Below are positions 29,124 to 35,555 of a stretch of DNA of 35,555 bases, one piece after another. The notes beneath the pieces were generated by a model, which saw only the letters and a program-made list of their open reading frames with translations, did no database searches and was not told the origin of the DNA. Origin of the DNA: Solirubrobacteraceae bacterium (GTDB taxonomy: Bacteria; Actinomycetota; Thermoleophilia; Solirubrobacterales; Solirubrobacteraceae); NCBI GenBank assembly GCA_024711025.1, contig JANJTP010000042.1:1-35555 (forward strand), given 5' to 3'. Position 1 is the first letter of the stretch; each line of letters begins with the position of its first letter. The position numbers were made by a program, and so were the translations under genes.

Positions 29124-31606
29124 CGGGTTACGACCTCCACGCCGCGCGGCGCATTCGGCTCGTGGTTGATGAGCCGGTAGATGCGCTCCCACGAGTTGTG
29201 GCTCTCGGACACGACCGGCGCTCCGTCGTCCAGCGCGTTCTGGATGGCAGCGCAGACGGCGTGCAGCGGAGCGCCACCGCCCTCGCCCATGCCCTTCGCC
29301 CCGTTCGGCGTGAACGGCGACGGGGTCTGCACGTGCTCCGTCTTGATGTGCGGGGCGTCGAGCGCCGTGATCGCGTGGTAGTCGTAGAACGACGACTGCA
29401 TGAGCTGTCCCTCGTCGTCGTACTCGAAGGTCTCGAACAGCGCCGCGCCGATGCCGAGCGCCGTGGCGCCGTGAACCTGGCCGTCGACGATCATCGGGTT
29501 GATCACCCGGCCGCAGTCGTCGGCGACCGCGTAGTCGAGGATCTCGACGTGGCCGGTCTCCTCGTCGATCTCGAGCACGCAGACGTGCGTCTGGCTCGCG
29601 TACGTGAGCGTCAGGTTGCCGGTCTTCGCCTCATGGTCTGGAACCTGGAAGGGCGGCACGTAGACGTGGCGGCAGTTCAGGCTCACCGATCCCGCGAGCT
29701 CTGGTGAGAGCACCGCGTTGTTCGAGTACACGAGGTTCGCGATGCCGATGAACGGGATCGCCCGTTCGCGATCGCCGCGCACGAACACCTGGCCGCCACC
29801 GAGATCGAGGTCGGCCTCGTCGGCCTCCAGCGCATACGCCGCGACCTTCAGGATCTCCGCGCGGAGCTTCTCCGCCGCACCCATCGCCGCCCCGAGCCCC
29901 GTCACCGCGAACTGGCTGGCGTAGGTGCCGGAGAACGCCACGTACGTGTTGTGACGCTGGTCGAAGCCGGCGGTGACGTTGACGTCGTCCGGCGACATGC
30001 CGAGGATGTCGGCGACGACCTGCGCCGCCGTCGTCTCGTGACCCTGCCCCTGCGGCGTCGTGCCGAGGTTCAGGTTCACCTCACCGTAGAGGTCGAGCTT
30101 GGCGTATGCCGCCTCGCCGTTGCCCGAGAACGGAAGCTCGGGGTTGATGATCCGCGCTTGGCCGAAGTTGTTCGTGCCGGAGTCGAGCGTCGTCCCGATC
30201 CCGATCCCGATCCGCTTGCCGCTACCGGTGCCGAGCTCCTCCTGGCGCTTGAGCCACGCCGGGTAGTCGACGGCGCCGAGCGCCAGGTCAAGCGCCTTGG
30301 GCAGGTCGCCGGAGTCGTAGACGCACGCGTTCGGCGTCTCGTACGGGTAGTCCTCCGGCTGGATGTAGTTGTGCTTGCGCAGCTCCACCGGGTCGAAGCC
30401 CAGCTCGGTCGCGACGACGTCGACGATCCGCTCGATCAGCCACAGATGCTGCATGCGCGAGTACCCGCGATTGGGGATCGTCGGGCACTTGTTGCTGACG
30501 GTCTCCGTGAAGTCGACCTGGACGTGCTTGATCTTGTAGCAGCCGGGCACGACCTGCGACCAGATCACCGCGCCGAGCGGCTCGTAGTGCAGGTAGGCGC
30601 CGGCGTCGTCGAATGCGCGGACCTTCACCCCGAGGATCGTCCCGTCGGCCATCACCGGAACCTGGATGTCGACGAACGTCCGCTCGTTGCCGTGCCCGGC
30701 GGAGAGCATGTGATCGGTTCGGTACTCGGTCCACTTGGCCGGCCGGCCCAGCTTCTTCGAGAGCAGCGCGAGCGCCGTGATCTGCGGATAGCTGCCGATC
30801 TTGATCCCGAACGCGCCGCCGATGTCCTGCGACTGGAACTGGATCTTGTTGCTCGGGACGCCGAGCGCGGGGCCGATCACGAGCGAGGCGAACATCGGCA
30901 TCTGGTTGTTCGAGAAGATCTCGATCACGCCGGTGCCCTGCTCCCAGTTGACGACCGCCGCGTTGCACTCCAGCGGCGTCGACGAGAAGCGGTGGAAGTG
31001 CAGCCTGTCGATCTTCACGACATGGTCTGCGTTCTCGAGCGCCCAGTCGATGTCGCCGTAGTCGTACACCCCGTGCCACACGATGTTGCTGCCCACCTCG
31101 TCGTGCAGCAACGGCGCGTCCGGGTCGGCCGCCGCAATGCCGTCGACGATCGCCGGCAGCGGCTCGTACTCGACCTCGACGAGCTCCGCCGCATCGCGTG
31201 CGATCTCACGTGACTCCGCGAGCACGACGGCGACGGCGTCCCCCTGGTAGCGGACCTTGCCGACGGCGAGGCACCACTCCTTGAGGTTCCCACCGGGCGG
31301 CGGCGCGATCTGGAAGAACGGCTCGCTGAGGTCCTTGACCTCATCGCCGGTGAGAGTGCCGAAGACGCCTTCGAGCGCTTCGGCCCGCGACGTGTCGACC
31401 GACACGATCCGTGCGTGGGCGTGCGGAGAGCGCACGAAGTGCGCGTAGCCCATGCGGTGCTGCCACTTGTCGTCGGTGAACAGCGCCTGGCCCTTGAGGT
31501 GGCGCCCGTCCTCCTTGCGGGGGATGCTCTTACCCGACCACTCGCCGAGGCGGTCTGGCTTCTCGACGCTCTCCACGGTGGTCTGGGCGACGGGAACGCT
31601 GCTCAT
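29120..31606 (-). CDS. Molybdenum hydroxylase large (molybdopterin) subunit, CoxL/XDH family
   Basis: This 828-residue Mo-cofactor subunit catalyses hydroxylation of aromatic or heterocyclic carbons, or aldehydes. DIGGAFGIK (261-269), QGQGHETTAAQ (519-529) and the catalytic Glu in GAKGMGEGGGAP (Glu775) are present. The loop usually reading AYRGAGR, or AYxCSFR in true CO dehydrogenase, is here PNRGYSR (378-384), so it is not a form I CO dehydrogenase. The start ATG 31606 overlaps the [2Fe-2S] subunit stop (ATGA). It forms a complete L/S/M enzyme with its upstream neighbours. The substrate is probably a ring compound, by inference. Confidence 0.9.
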   Translation of the reverse strand: MSSVPVAQTTVESVEKPDRLGEWSGKSIPRKEDGRHLKGQALFTDDKWQHRMGYAHFVRSPHAHARIVSVDTSRAEALEGVFGTLTGDEVKDLSEPFFQIAPPPGGNLKEWCLAVGKVRYQGDAVAVVLAESREIARDAAELVEVEYEPLPAIVDGIAAADPDAPLLHDEVGSNIVWHGVYDYGDIDWALENADHVVKIDRLHFHRFSSTPLECNAAVVNWEQGTGVIEIFSNNQMPMFASLVIGPALGVPSNKIQFQSQDIGGAFGIKIGSYPQITALALLSKKLGRPAKWTEYRTDHMLSAGHGNERTFVDIQVPVMADGTILGVKVRAFDDAGAYLHYEPLGAVIWSQVVPGCYKIKHVQVDFTETVSNKCPTIPNRGYSRMQHLWLIERIVDVVATELGFDPVELRKHNYIQPEDYPYETPNACVYDSGDLPKALDLALGAVDYPAWLKRQEELGTGSGKRIGIGIGTTLDSGTNNFGQARIINPELPFSGNGEAAYAKLDLYGEVNLNLGTTPQGQGHETTAAQVVADILGMSPDDVNVTAGFDQRHNTYVAFSGTYASQFAVTGLGAAMGAAEKLRAEILKVAAYALEADEADLDLGGGQVFVRGDRERAIPFIGIANLVYSNNAVLSPELAGSVSLNCRHVYVPPFQVPDHEAKTGNLTLTYASQTHVCVLEIDEETGHVEILDYAVADDCGRVINPMIVDGQVHGATALGIGAALFETFEYDDEGQLMQSSFYDYHAITALDAPHIKTEHVQTPSPFTPNGAKGMGEGGGAPLHAVCAAIQNALDDGAPVVSESHNSWERIYRLINHEPNAPRGVEVVTR

Positions 31607-32133
31607 CGCGACGCCTCCTCGGCTGCTCCGGCGCCGGCCTCTGCCGCCGCCTTGATCGACTTGACGATGTTGACGTAGCCCGTGCAGCGGCAGATGTTGC
31701 CGCGGATCCCGTGGCGAATCTCGTCCTCCGACGGATTGGGGTTGCGGCGCAGCAGATCGGTCGCCGCCATCAGCATCCCGGGCGTGCAGTATCCGCACTG
31801 CAGCCCGTGGTTCTCGTTGAACGACCGCTGCAGGACGTTGAGCTCGCCGTCCTGCGCCAGGCCCTCCACGGTCTCGATGCTTGCCCCATCGACCTGCGGC
31901 GCGAGCATCATGCAGCTCTTGATCAGCTGCCCGTCGACGATCACCGAGCAGGCTCCGCAGCTGCCGGTGTCACAGCCGACATGGGTGCCCTGAAGCCCCA
32001 GCGTGTCTCGCAGGAAGTGGACGAGGAGCTGGCGAGCCAGCACGGTCCGCTTATGGGTCTCCCCGTTGATCGTCACCTCGATCGCGTGGGCCGTGCCCTC
32101 GTCGCTCACGACCGGATCCCTCTCATCGCTCAC
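31603..32133 (-). CDS. Molybdenum hydroxylase small subunit with two [2Fe-2S] clusters
   Basis: This 176-residue electron-transfer subunit carries a plant-ferredoxin-type cluster with Cys54, Cys59, Cys62 (GCDTGSCGACSV) and Cys74, and a second cluster with Cys113, Cys116 (CGYCTPGM) and Cys148, Cys150 (NICRCTGYVNIV). All eight cysteines are present. The N-terminus is extended by about 15 residues (MSDERDPVVSDEG) with an internal SDE repeat. It starts with GTG at 32133 in a GTGA overlap with the FAD-subunit stop. Electrons would pass from Mo to FAD through these clusters. Confidence 0.95.
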   Translation of the reverse strand: MSDERDPVVSDEGTAHAIEVTINGETHKRTVLARQLLVHFLRDTLGLQGTHVGCDTGSCGACSVIVDGQLIKSCMMLAPQVDGASIETVEGLAQDGELNVLQRSFNENHGLQCGYCTPGMLMAATDLLRRNPNPSEDEIRHGIRGNICRCTGYVNIVKSIKAAAEAGAGAAEEASR

Positions 32134-33002
32134 GACCGGGCTCCTCTCATCATTGCCTCGTACACGGCGCGCCTCGCCAGGACGCGCGCCACCCTGCGCC
32201 GGTAGTCGGCGCTGCCGTGCGCGTCGGAGATCGGCTCCAGGCCGTCCCCGTCGCCGATGGCCTCGCTCGCGCGCTCGACCGTCTCGGCCGAGGCAGGCGC
32301 TCCGTTGAGCAGGTCCTCCATCGCCGAGTGGCGGACCGGCCGCGGGCCGACCACCGCCAGTACGACGCGCGCGTCCTCGATGGTGTCGCCGCCGCGGACA
32401 TGGGCCGCCGCCCGGACGATCGCCTTCGAGTCGTGGCCCACCGAGAGAGCCTGATAGCCGACGCCGGCGTCGTCGGCGAGCGGCGGGATCGAGATGCTGC
32501 GCAGGATCTCGCCGGGCTCCAGCGCCGGCATGAAGTAGCCGAAGAAGAAGTCCTCGGCGGGAACCTGGCGCCCTCCGCCCGGCCCCTGGACGTTCATCGT
32601 CGCCCCGAGCGCGATCAGCAGCGGCGGCAGGTTGTTCGACGGGTCGCTCAGGCAGCAGTTGCCGCCGATCGTCCCGCGGTTGCGGATCTGGCGGTCCTCG
32701 ATGTGCCCCGCGGCCGACGCGAGCATCGGCTGGGCGCCCCGGATGTCGTCGGATCGCTCCAGCTCGTCGTACGTGACGCAGGCGCCGATCTCCAGCCCCC
32801 CATCCGCGCCGACCTCGATCCGACGCAGCTCATCGAGCCGGCTGACGTCGACCAGGAGGTCGACCGACGCGACTCGGTTCTTGAGCACGTTGACCAGGCT
32901 CTGACCGCCCGCGAGCACCGCGGCGCCCTCCCGCGATGCGAGCGCGCGCAGCGCCTCGTCGAGGTTTCGTGGCCTCGTGTACTCCACACTCTCCAGCAGC
33001 AT
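32130..33002 (-). CDS. Molybdenum hydroxylase medium (FAD-binding) subunit
   Basis: This 290-residue FAD subunit has the two flavin motifs AGGQSL (31-36) and RGTIGGNCCLSDPSNN (109-124; the consensus is TIGGN). The C-terminal CO-dehydrogenase flavoprotein domain follows from about residue 180. The start was taken at ATG 33002 because GAGGGA lies 7-12 nt upstream (rc of 33009-33014) and MLLESVEYTRPRNLDEA is the family N-terminus; the ATG at 33059 would lie inside the operator. It is the first gene of block C, with operator site 3 about 49 bp upstream. Confidence 0.94.
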   Translation of the reverse strand: MLLESVEYTRPRNLDEALRALASREGAAVLAGGQSLVNVLKNRVASVDLLVDVSRLDELRRIEVGADGGLEIGACVTYDELERSDDIRGAQPMLASAAGHIEDRQIRNRGTIGGNCCLSDPSNNLPPLLIALGATMNVQGPGGGRQVPAEDFFFGYFMPALEPGEILRSISIPPLADDAGVGYQALSVGHDSKAIVRAAAHVRGGDTIEDARVVLAVVGPRPVRHSAMEDLLNGAPASAETVERASEAIGDGDGLEPISDAHGSADYRRRVARVLARRAVYEAMMRGARS

Positions 33003-33037
33003 CAGGTTCCCTCGTCTCCGGGGTGGTCTCGGTCGGG

Positions 33038-33066
33038 ACCGTTCCAGAGATTTGATCAAACGTCAA
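33038..33066 (-). promoter_or_regulatory. Tentative promoter of the Mo-hydroxylase operon
   Basis: On the minus strand, TTGACG (33066-33061) is followed after 17 bp by AACGGT (33043-33038). Operator site 3 occupies the first 10 bp of the spacer. The -10 matches TANNNT only in part, so this is a guess supported mainly by the mirrored layout on the other side of the gap. Confidence 0.35.
33051..33060. promoter_or_regulatory. Operator palindrome TTTGATCAAA, site 3
   Basis: This perfect 10-bp palindrome lies ahead of the Mo-hydroxylase operon on the minus strand, identical to the core of site 1. It is 128 bp (centre to centre) from site 4, which serves the divergent operon. Confidence 0.7.
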
Positions 33067-33172
33067 GTCCGGAGCAGAATACCCGGGCCAGGCAAGACGG
33101 GTCGAGCCCGGTCACGGCGCGGCATCGGGGCGCATCGTGGCGTCGCATGTCGGCTGTCCCCCGCCCAAAAAC

Positions 33173-33201
33173 TTGATCTTTGATCAACCGGACGGTAGCG
33201 T
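33173..33201 (+). promoter_or_regulatory. Probable promoter of the Rid-dehydrogenase operon
   Basis: TTGATC at 33173-33178, 17 bp, then TAGCGT at 33196-33201 (fits TANNNT). Operator site 4 lies directly after the -35 within the spacer, so a bound regulator would block RNA polymerase. A start near 33208 would give a leader of about 87 nt before the ATG at 33295. Confidence 0.5.
33179..33188. promoter_or_regulatory. Operator palindrome TTTGATCAAC, site 4
   Basis: The TTGATCAA core is exact and one flank base differs from site 3. A second half-site TTGATC lies 7 bp upstream (33173-33178), giving a tandem TTGATCTTTGATCAA. It precedes block D. Confidence 0.65.
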
Positions 33202-33219
33202 CGCTCGACGGCCATTCCA

Positions 33220-33247
33220 TGACCGGCGCAAATGGCGCCACCGGTCA
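33220..33247. promoter_or_regulatory. Dyad TGACCGG-N14-CCGGTCA in the Rid gene leader
   Basis: Perfect 7-bp inverted arms (33220-33226 and 33241-33247) flank 14 nt that contain a second small inverted pair, GGCGC/GCGCC. It lies between the predicted transcription start and the ribosome site. It may be a hairpin or a second protein-binding site. Confidence 0.35.
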
Positions 33248-33294
33248 GACGAGAAGGCCACGACGATCTTCCTACAACCGCAACAGGAGAGGCA

Positions 33295-33696
33295 ATGGCA
33301 ACCACACGCGAGGTGCTCACGCCCTCGGAGATCCATCCGGCTCCGGGCTTCAGCCACATCGCGATCGCGCCCGAGGGCGGGCGGATCGCCTACATCGCCG
33401 GCCAGGTCGCGCTCGCGCCCGACTTCAGCCTGATCGGCGGAGACGACCTCGGCGAGCAGACGAAGGCCGCGATGCGCAACGTCAAGATCGCGCTCGACGC
33501 GATCGGGGCCGACTGGGGCGACGTCGTCCGGCGGACCATCTACACGCTGCACCCGACCGAGTACGAGACGATCACGGCGGCGATCGAGGAGGTCCAGGGG
33601 TCGAACGAGCACCCCGCGCAGACGATCGCGGGCGTCACCGGACTGGCCGTGCCCGGTCTCCTGATCGAGATCGAGGTCACCGCACACCTGCGGTAG
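33295..33696 (+). CDS. Rid (YjgF/YER057c/UK114) family protein lacking the deaminase arginine
   Basis: This 133-residue trimer-forming family hydrolyses reactive enamines/imines (RidA) or assists catabolic steps (RutC-like). The family core is clear: IAYIAGQVALAPDFSLIG, EQTKAAMRNVKIALDAIGADWGDV (in part), YTLHPTEY, and the C-terminal VPGLLIEIEVTAHL with the conserved Glu. The catalytic Arg of RidA (in PAR) is Gln109 here (HPAQTIAGVTG), as in the Rid4-7 groups, so imine deaminase activity is not expected. ATG 33295 has AGGAGAGG at 33285-33292. It is the first gene of block D. Confidence 0.9.
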   Translation: MATTREVLTPSEIHPAPGFSHIAIAPEGGRIAYIAGQVALAPDFSLIGGDDLGEQTKAAMRNVKIALDAIGADWGDVVRRTIYTLHPTEYETITAAIEEVQGSNEHPAQTIAGVTGLAVPGLLIEIEVTAHLR

Positions 33697-33745
33697 CAGC
33701 GCGACCGAGCCCCCACGCACAGCAAGACCCGATGAAGGAGATGAC

Positions 33746-34774
33746 GTGAGAGCCGCGAGGATCCACGAACACGGCGGGCCCGAGGTCCTGCGCGTCGAGG
33801 ACTGCGACGATCCGCGGCCAGGGCCACGCGAGGCCCTGATTCGCCAGACCGCGACGTCGGTCAACCACCGCGACATCTGGATCCGCAAGGGGCTGCCGGA
33901 CGACACGTTCCAGTACCCCCTGCCGACGATCCTCGGGATCGACGTCTCCGGCGAGATCGTCGCGGTCGGCGACGAGGTTGGGGACCTGCGGGTAGGCGAT
34001 CGGGTGATCTGCAACCCGTACATCGCCTGCGGACGCTGCCACGCCTGCCTTCGCCAGCACCCGCATCACTGCGCGCGCATCGACATCTCGAACGGTGCCT
34101 ACGCGCAGCTCGTCGCGGTCCCGGAGGAACGCCTGATCAAGCTCGATCCCTCGGTCCCCGCCGAGCACGCCGCATGCTTCGCGAACACGTACATCACCGC
34201 CTGGGAGATGCTGATCACCAAGGCGCGCATCATGCCCGACGACGTCGTGTTCGTCTGGGCGGGCACCAGCGGGCTCGGCAGCGCCGCGATCGACATCGCC
34301 AAGGTCGTCGGCGCGACGGTCATCGCGACCGCCGGCCGGTCCGAGAAGCTCGAGGTGCTCAAGGGACTCGGCCCGGACCTCGTCCTCGACCACTACAACG
34401 ACGACATCGTCGCCCGAGTCAACGAGCTCACCGGCGGGATGGGCGCGAACGTCGTCTTCGAGCACGTCGGCCACGCCACCTGGCAGCGCTCGATCGATCT
34501 CGCCGCCTCGGGCGCGCGAATCGTCAGCGCCGGGCTGACGAGCGGCCAGATGCTCGAGATGGACGTCGTCCAGATGATCATGAAGCAGTTCACGATCACC
34601 GGCTCGTGCCTCGGCACGATGGCCGCGGCGCGGGGCGCCGTGAGCCAGCTCAACAAGGGGCGGCTCAGGCCGCTGATCGGCAAGACCGTCCCGCTGAGCG
34701 AGATCGTCTCGGCGCACCGGATGCTCGACGAGGGCGAGATCGCCGGGAAGCTGATGATCGACCTGGAGGCCTGA
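33746..34774 (+). CDS. Zinc-type medium-chain dehydrogenase/reductase
   Basis: This 342-residue MDR-superfamily oxidoreductase has the structural zinc lobe Cys95, Cys98, Cys101 and Cys109 (CGRCHACLRQHPHHC). The catalytic-zinc Cys is replaced (SVNHRDIWIRKG) and the GHE motif is GID, as in the quinone-reductase-like NHxD branch. The nucleotide-binding loop is WAGTSGLGSAAID. It probably oxidises an alcohol or reduces an enone or aldehyde intermediate. GTG 33746 follows AAGGAG at 33735-33740. A five-codon frame MKEMT (33732-33749) ends in a GTGA overlap with this start. Confidence 0.88.
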   Translation: MRAARIHEHGGPEVLRVEDCDDPRPGPREALIRQTATSVNHRDIWIRKGLPDDTFQYPLPTILGIDVSGEIVAVGDEVGDLRVGDRVICNPYIACGRCHACLRQHPHHCARIDISNGAYAQLVAVPEERLIKLDPSVPAEHAACFANTYITAWEMLITKARIMPDDVVFVWAGTSGLGSAAIDIAKVVGATVIATAGRSEKLEVLKGLGPDLVLDHYNDDIVARVNELTGGMGANVVFEHVGHATWQRSIDLAASGARIVSAGLTSGQMLEMDVVQMIMKQFTITGSCLGTMAAARGAVSQLNKGRLRPLIGKTVPLSEIVSAHRMLDEGEIAGKLMIDLEA

Positions 34775-34802
34775 GCCGACGAGCCGACCGACCGCTCGAC
34801 AT

Positions 34803-34861
34803 CGGGCCCGCACGCTGATGGACCAGCCGGCGCGCCTACCCGCCGATCGCGTGCGGGCCCG
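34803..34861. other. Long inverted repeat between the dehydrogenase and YdhR-like genes
   Basis: The perfect 13-bp arms CGGGCCCGCACGC (34803-34815) and GCGTGCGGGCCCG (34849-34861) are separated by 33 nt. It begins 28 bp after the dehydrogenase stop and ends 52 bp before the next ATG. It could be a terminator, an mRNA-stability hairpin or a regulatory dyad. Confidence 0.6.
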
Positions 34862-34913
34862 CGAGACCTCAACCTGGGCGCGAAAGCGCCCTTGCGCATC
34901 GGGAGCAGCCGCT

Positions 34914-35219
34914 ATGAGCCTCACCCTCCTGCAGATCGACTTCCCTCACGAGGGCCCGTGGGGCGACGAGATGGCCGGTGCCTTCGAAGGGCTGGCGCGC
35001 GACATCGCGGCGACCCCCGGTCTGCGTTGGAAGATCTGGACCGAGAGCCGCGACGCCGGCCGCGCCGGCGGGATCTACCTCTTCGACGACGCCGCGAGCG
35101 CGGCCGCGTACCTCGCGATCCACGTTCCGCGCCTGGAGAGCTTCGGCGTGCGCGACATCCGCACGCTCGAGATGCAGGTCAACGAGCAGCTCGACGAGAT
35201 CACGCGCGCGCCGCACTGA
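34914..35219 (+). CDS. YdhR-family putative monooxygenase (dimeric alpha-beta barrel)
   Basis: This 101-residue protein matches the E. coli YdhR pattern over its whole length: LLQIDFPHEGPWGDEMA, then ATPGLRWKIWTESRD, GGIYLFDDAASAAAYLAIHV, and RLESFGVRDIRTLEMQVNEQL (in part). The family forms dimers of ferredoxin-like folds and is annotated as a putative cofactor-free monooxygenase; the activity of YdhR itself is not settled. ATG 34914 follows GGGAG at 34901-34905; the longer reading from 34818 has a random N-terminus crossing the inverted repeat. It sits on the same strand as the Rid and dehydrogenase genes, separated by 139 bp with a hairpin. Confidence 0.87.
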   Translation: MSLTLLQIDFPHEGPWGDEMAGAFEGLARDIAATPGLRWKIWTESRDAGRAGGIYLFDDAASAAAYLAIHVPRLESFGVRDIRTLEMQVNEQLDEITRAPH

Positions 35220-35555
35220 CGTTCACCGGCGGAGACCGGCTGCTCTCCGGAAGTCAATCGCCGGGCGGCAACCTCCCGGCGGCAATCTCCCGGCGGCACA
35301 GTGTGGTGTCTGCCGAGCTCGCGGCTGGCGTCCATCACGAGTCTGCGTTGCCCACACCGGAGCGGGGTCTTCGCAGAGCCGTGCGCCCGAGACGCCTCGA
35401 ACCTGACGTTCACCACACCGCTACGCCGTCCCCTCACGGGATGGCGCACGCTCGCACGCGCCGTGACTCGCGCGCCGCGTCCCGCGCGGCGCCCGCGCGG
35501 CGCGGCGCACCTCACCCCCCGCGTCCGCGCGGCGCGCCCCCGCCGGTGCCCCATC
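35220..35555. other. Gene-free end region with a short tandem repeat
   Basis: I see no credible coding frame in these 336 bp. A 14-bp motif CGGCGGCAA(C/T)CTCC is repeated about three times at 35262-35302 (first copy imperfect, last truncated). A stretch near 35353-35390 loosely resembles the direct-repeat region at about 17770-17800 (CTTCGC/AGAGCCGTGC). No tRNA or IS end is visible. Confidence 0.5.

Noticed and set aside
29120-33002. Aerobic CO dehydrogenase operon
   Set aside because: The subunit set and CoxG neighbour fit, but the large subunit lacks the AYxCSFR loop of form I and the AYRGAGR loop of form II, so CO oxidation is not supported.
18203-33188. FNR box reading of the TTGATCAA sites
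   Set aside because: FNR needs TTGAT-N4-ATCAA; here the two halves are fused with no 4-bp spacer.

Overview
The window is high-GC DNA with GTG starts, 1-4 nt gene overlaps and very short intergenic gaps. It looks like a chromosome segment of a high-GC actinomycetote. The combination of a type IV pilus pilB-pilT-pilC set with a translation/tRNA gene string makes me lean to Thermoleophilia (Solirubrobacter/Conexibacter-like); this placement is inference from gene content, not from a marker search.

Region 1 (1-15741, all minus strand) reads as one long operon. In transcription order it holds a small membrane protein, a glyoxalase-II-like metallo-hydrolase, hisS, aspS, a membrane-anchored thioredoxin-fold-like protein, an IscU-MnmA fusion, alaS, ruvX, mltG, aroE, pilB, pilT and pilC (cut by the window edge). 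Most junctions are ATGA or GTGA overlaps. This is housekeeping: tRNA charging, tRNA thiolation, RNA/DNA maintenance, shikimate synthesis, peptidoglycan processing and pilus motors.

Region 2 (15766-18310): gdhA (NADP-type glutamate dehydrogenase) is transcribed divergently. It is followed by about 900 bp without a credible gene. That stretch carries a degenerate 38-bp tandem repeat, a 45-bp direct repeat and a CRP-like palindrome.

Region 3 (18203-35219) is a catabolic island. Plus-strand block A (18311-23974) holds a luciferase-like flavin oxidoreductase, an M20 hydrolase, a fumarylacetoacetate-hydrolase family protein, an M24 creatinase/prolidase-like protein and an MFS transporter. Plus-strand block B (23992-28272) holds a DRE-TIM acyltransferase (homocitrate/isopropylmalate synthase-like), two ketopantoate-reductase-like enzymes and a second M24 protein. 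Minus-strand block C (33002 down to 28485) holds a three-subunit molybdenum hydroxylase plus a CoxG-like protein. Plus-strand block D (33295-35219) holds a Rid-family protein, a zinc-type dehydrogenase and a YdhR-family protein.

Each of the four blocks is preceded by the same short palindrome, TTTGATCAAA or a one- or two-base variant (18203, 23969, 33051, 33179). This argues that the whole island is one regulon answering to one regulator that lies outside the window. The toolkit (Mo-hydroxylase, flavin monooxygenase, Rid protein, C-N hydrolase folds, FAH-type hydrolase, permease) suggests uptake and breakdown of a heterocyclic or amide-rich compound. The substrate cannot be read from the sequence. 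Several members depart from their families' catalytic signatures: M20 metal ligands, both M24 metal sites, the Rid arginine and the CoxL AYRxxxR motif. The pathway may therefore be undescribed.
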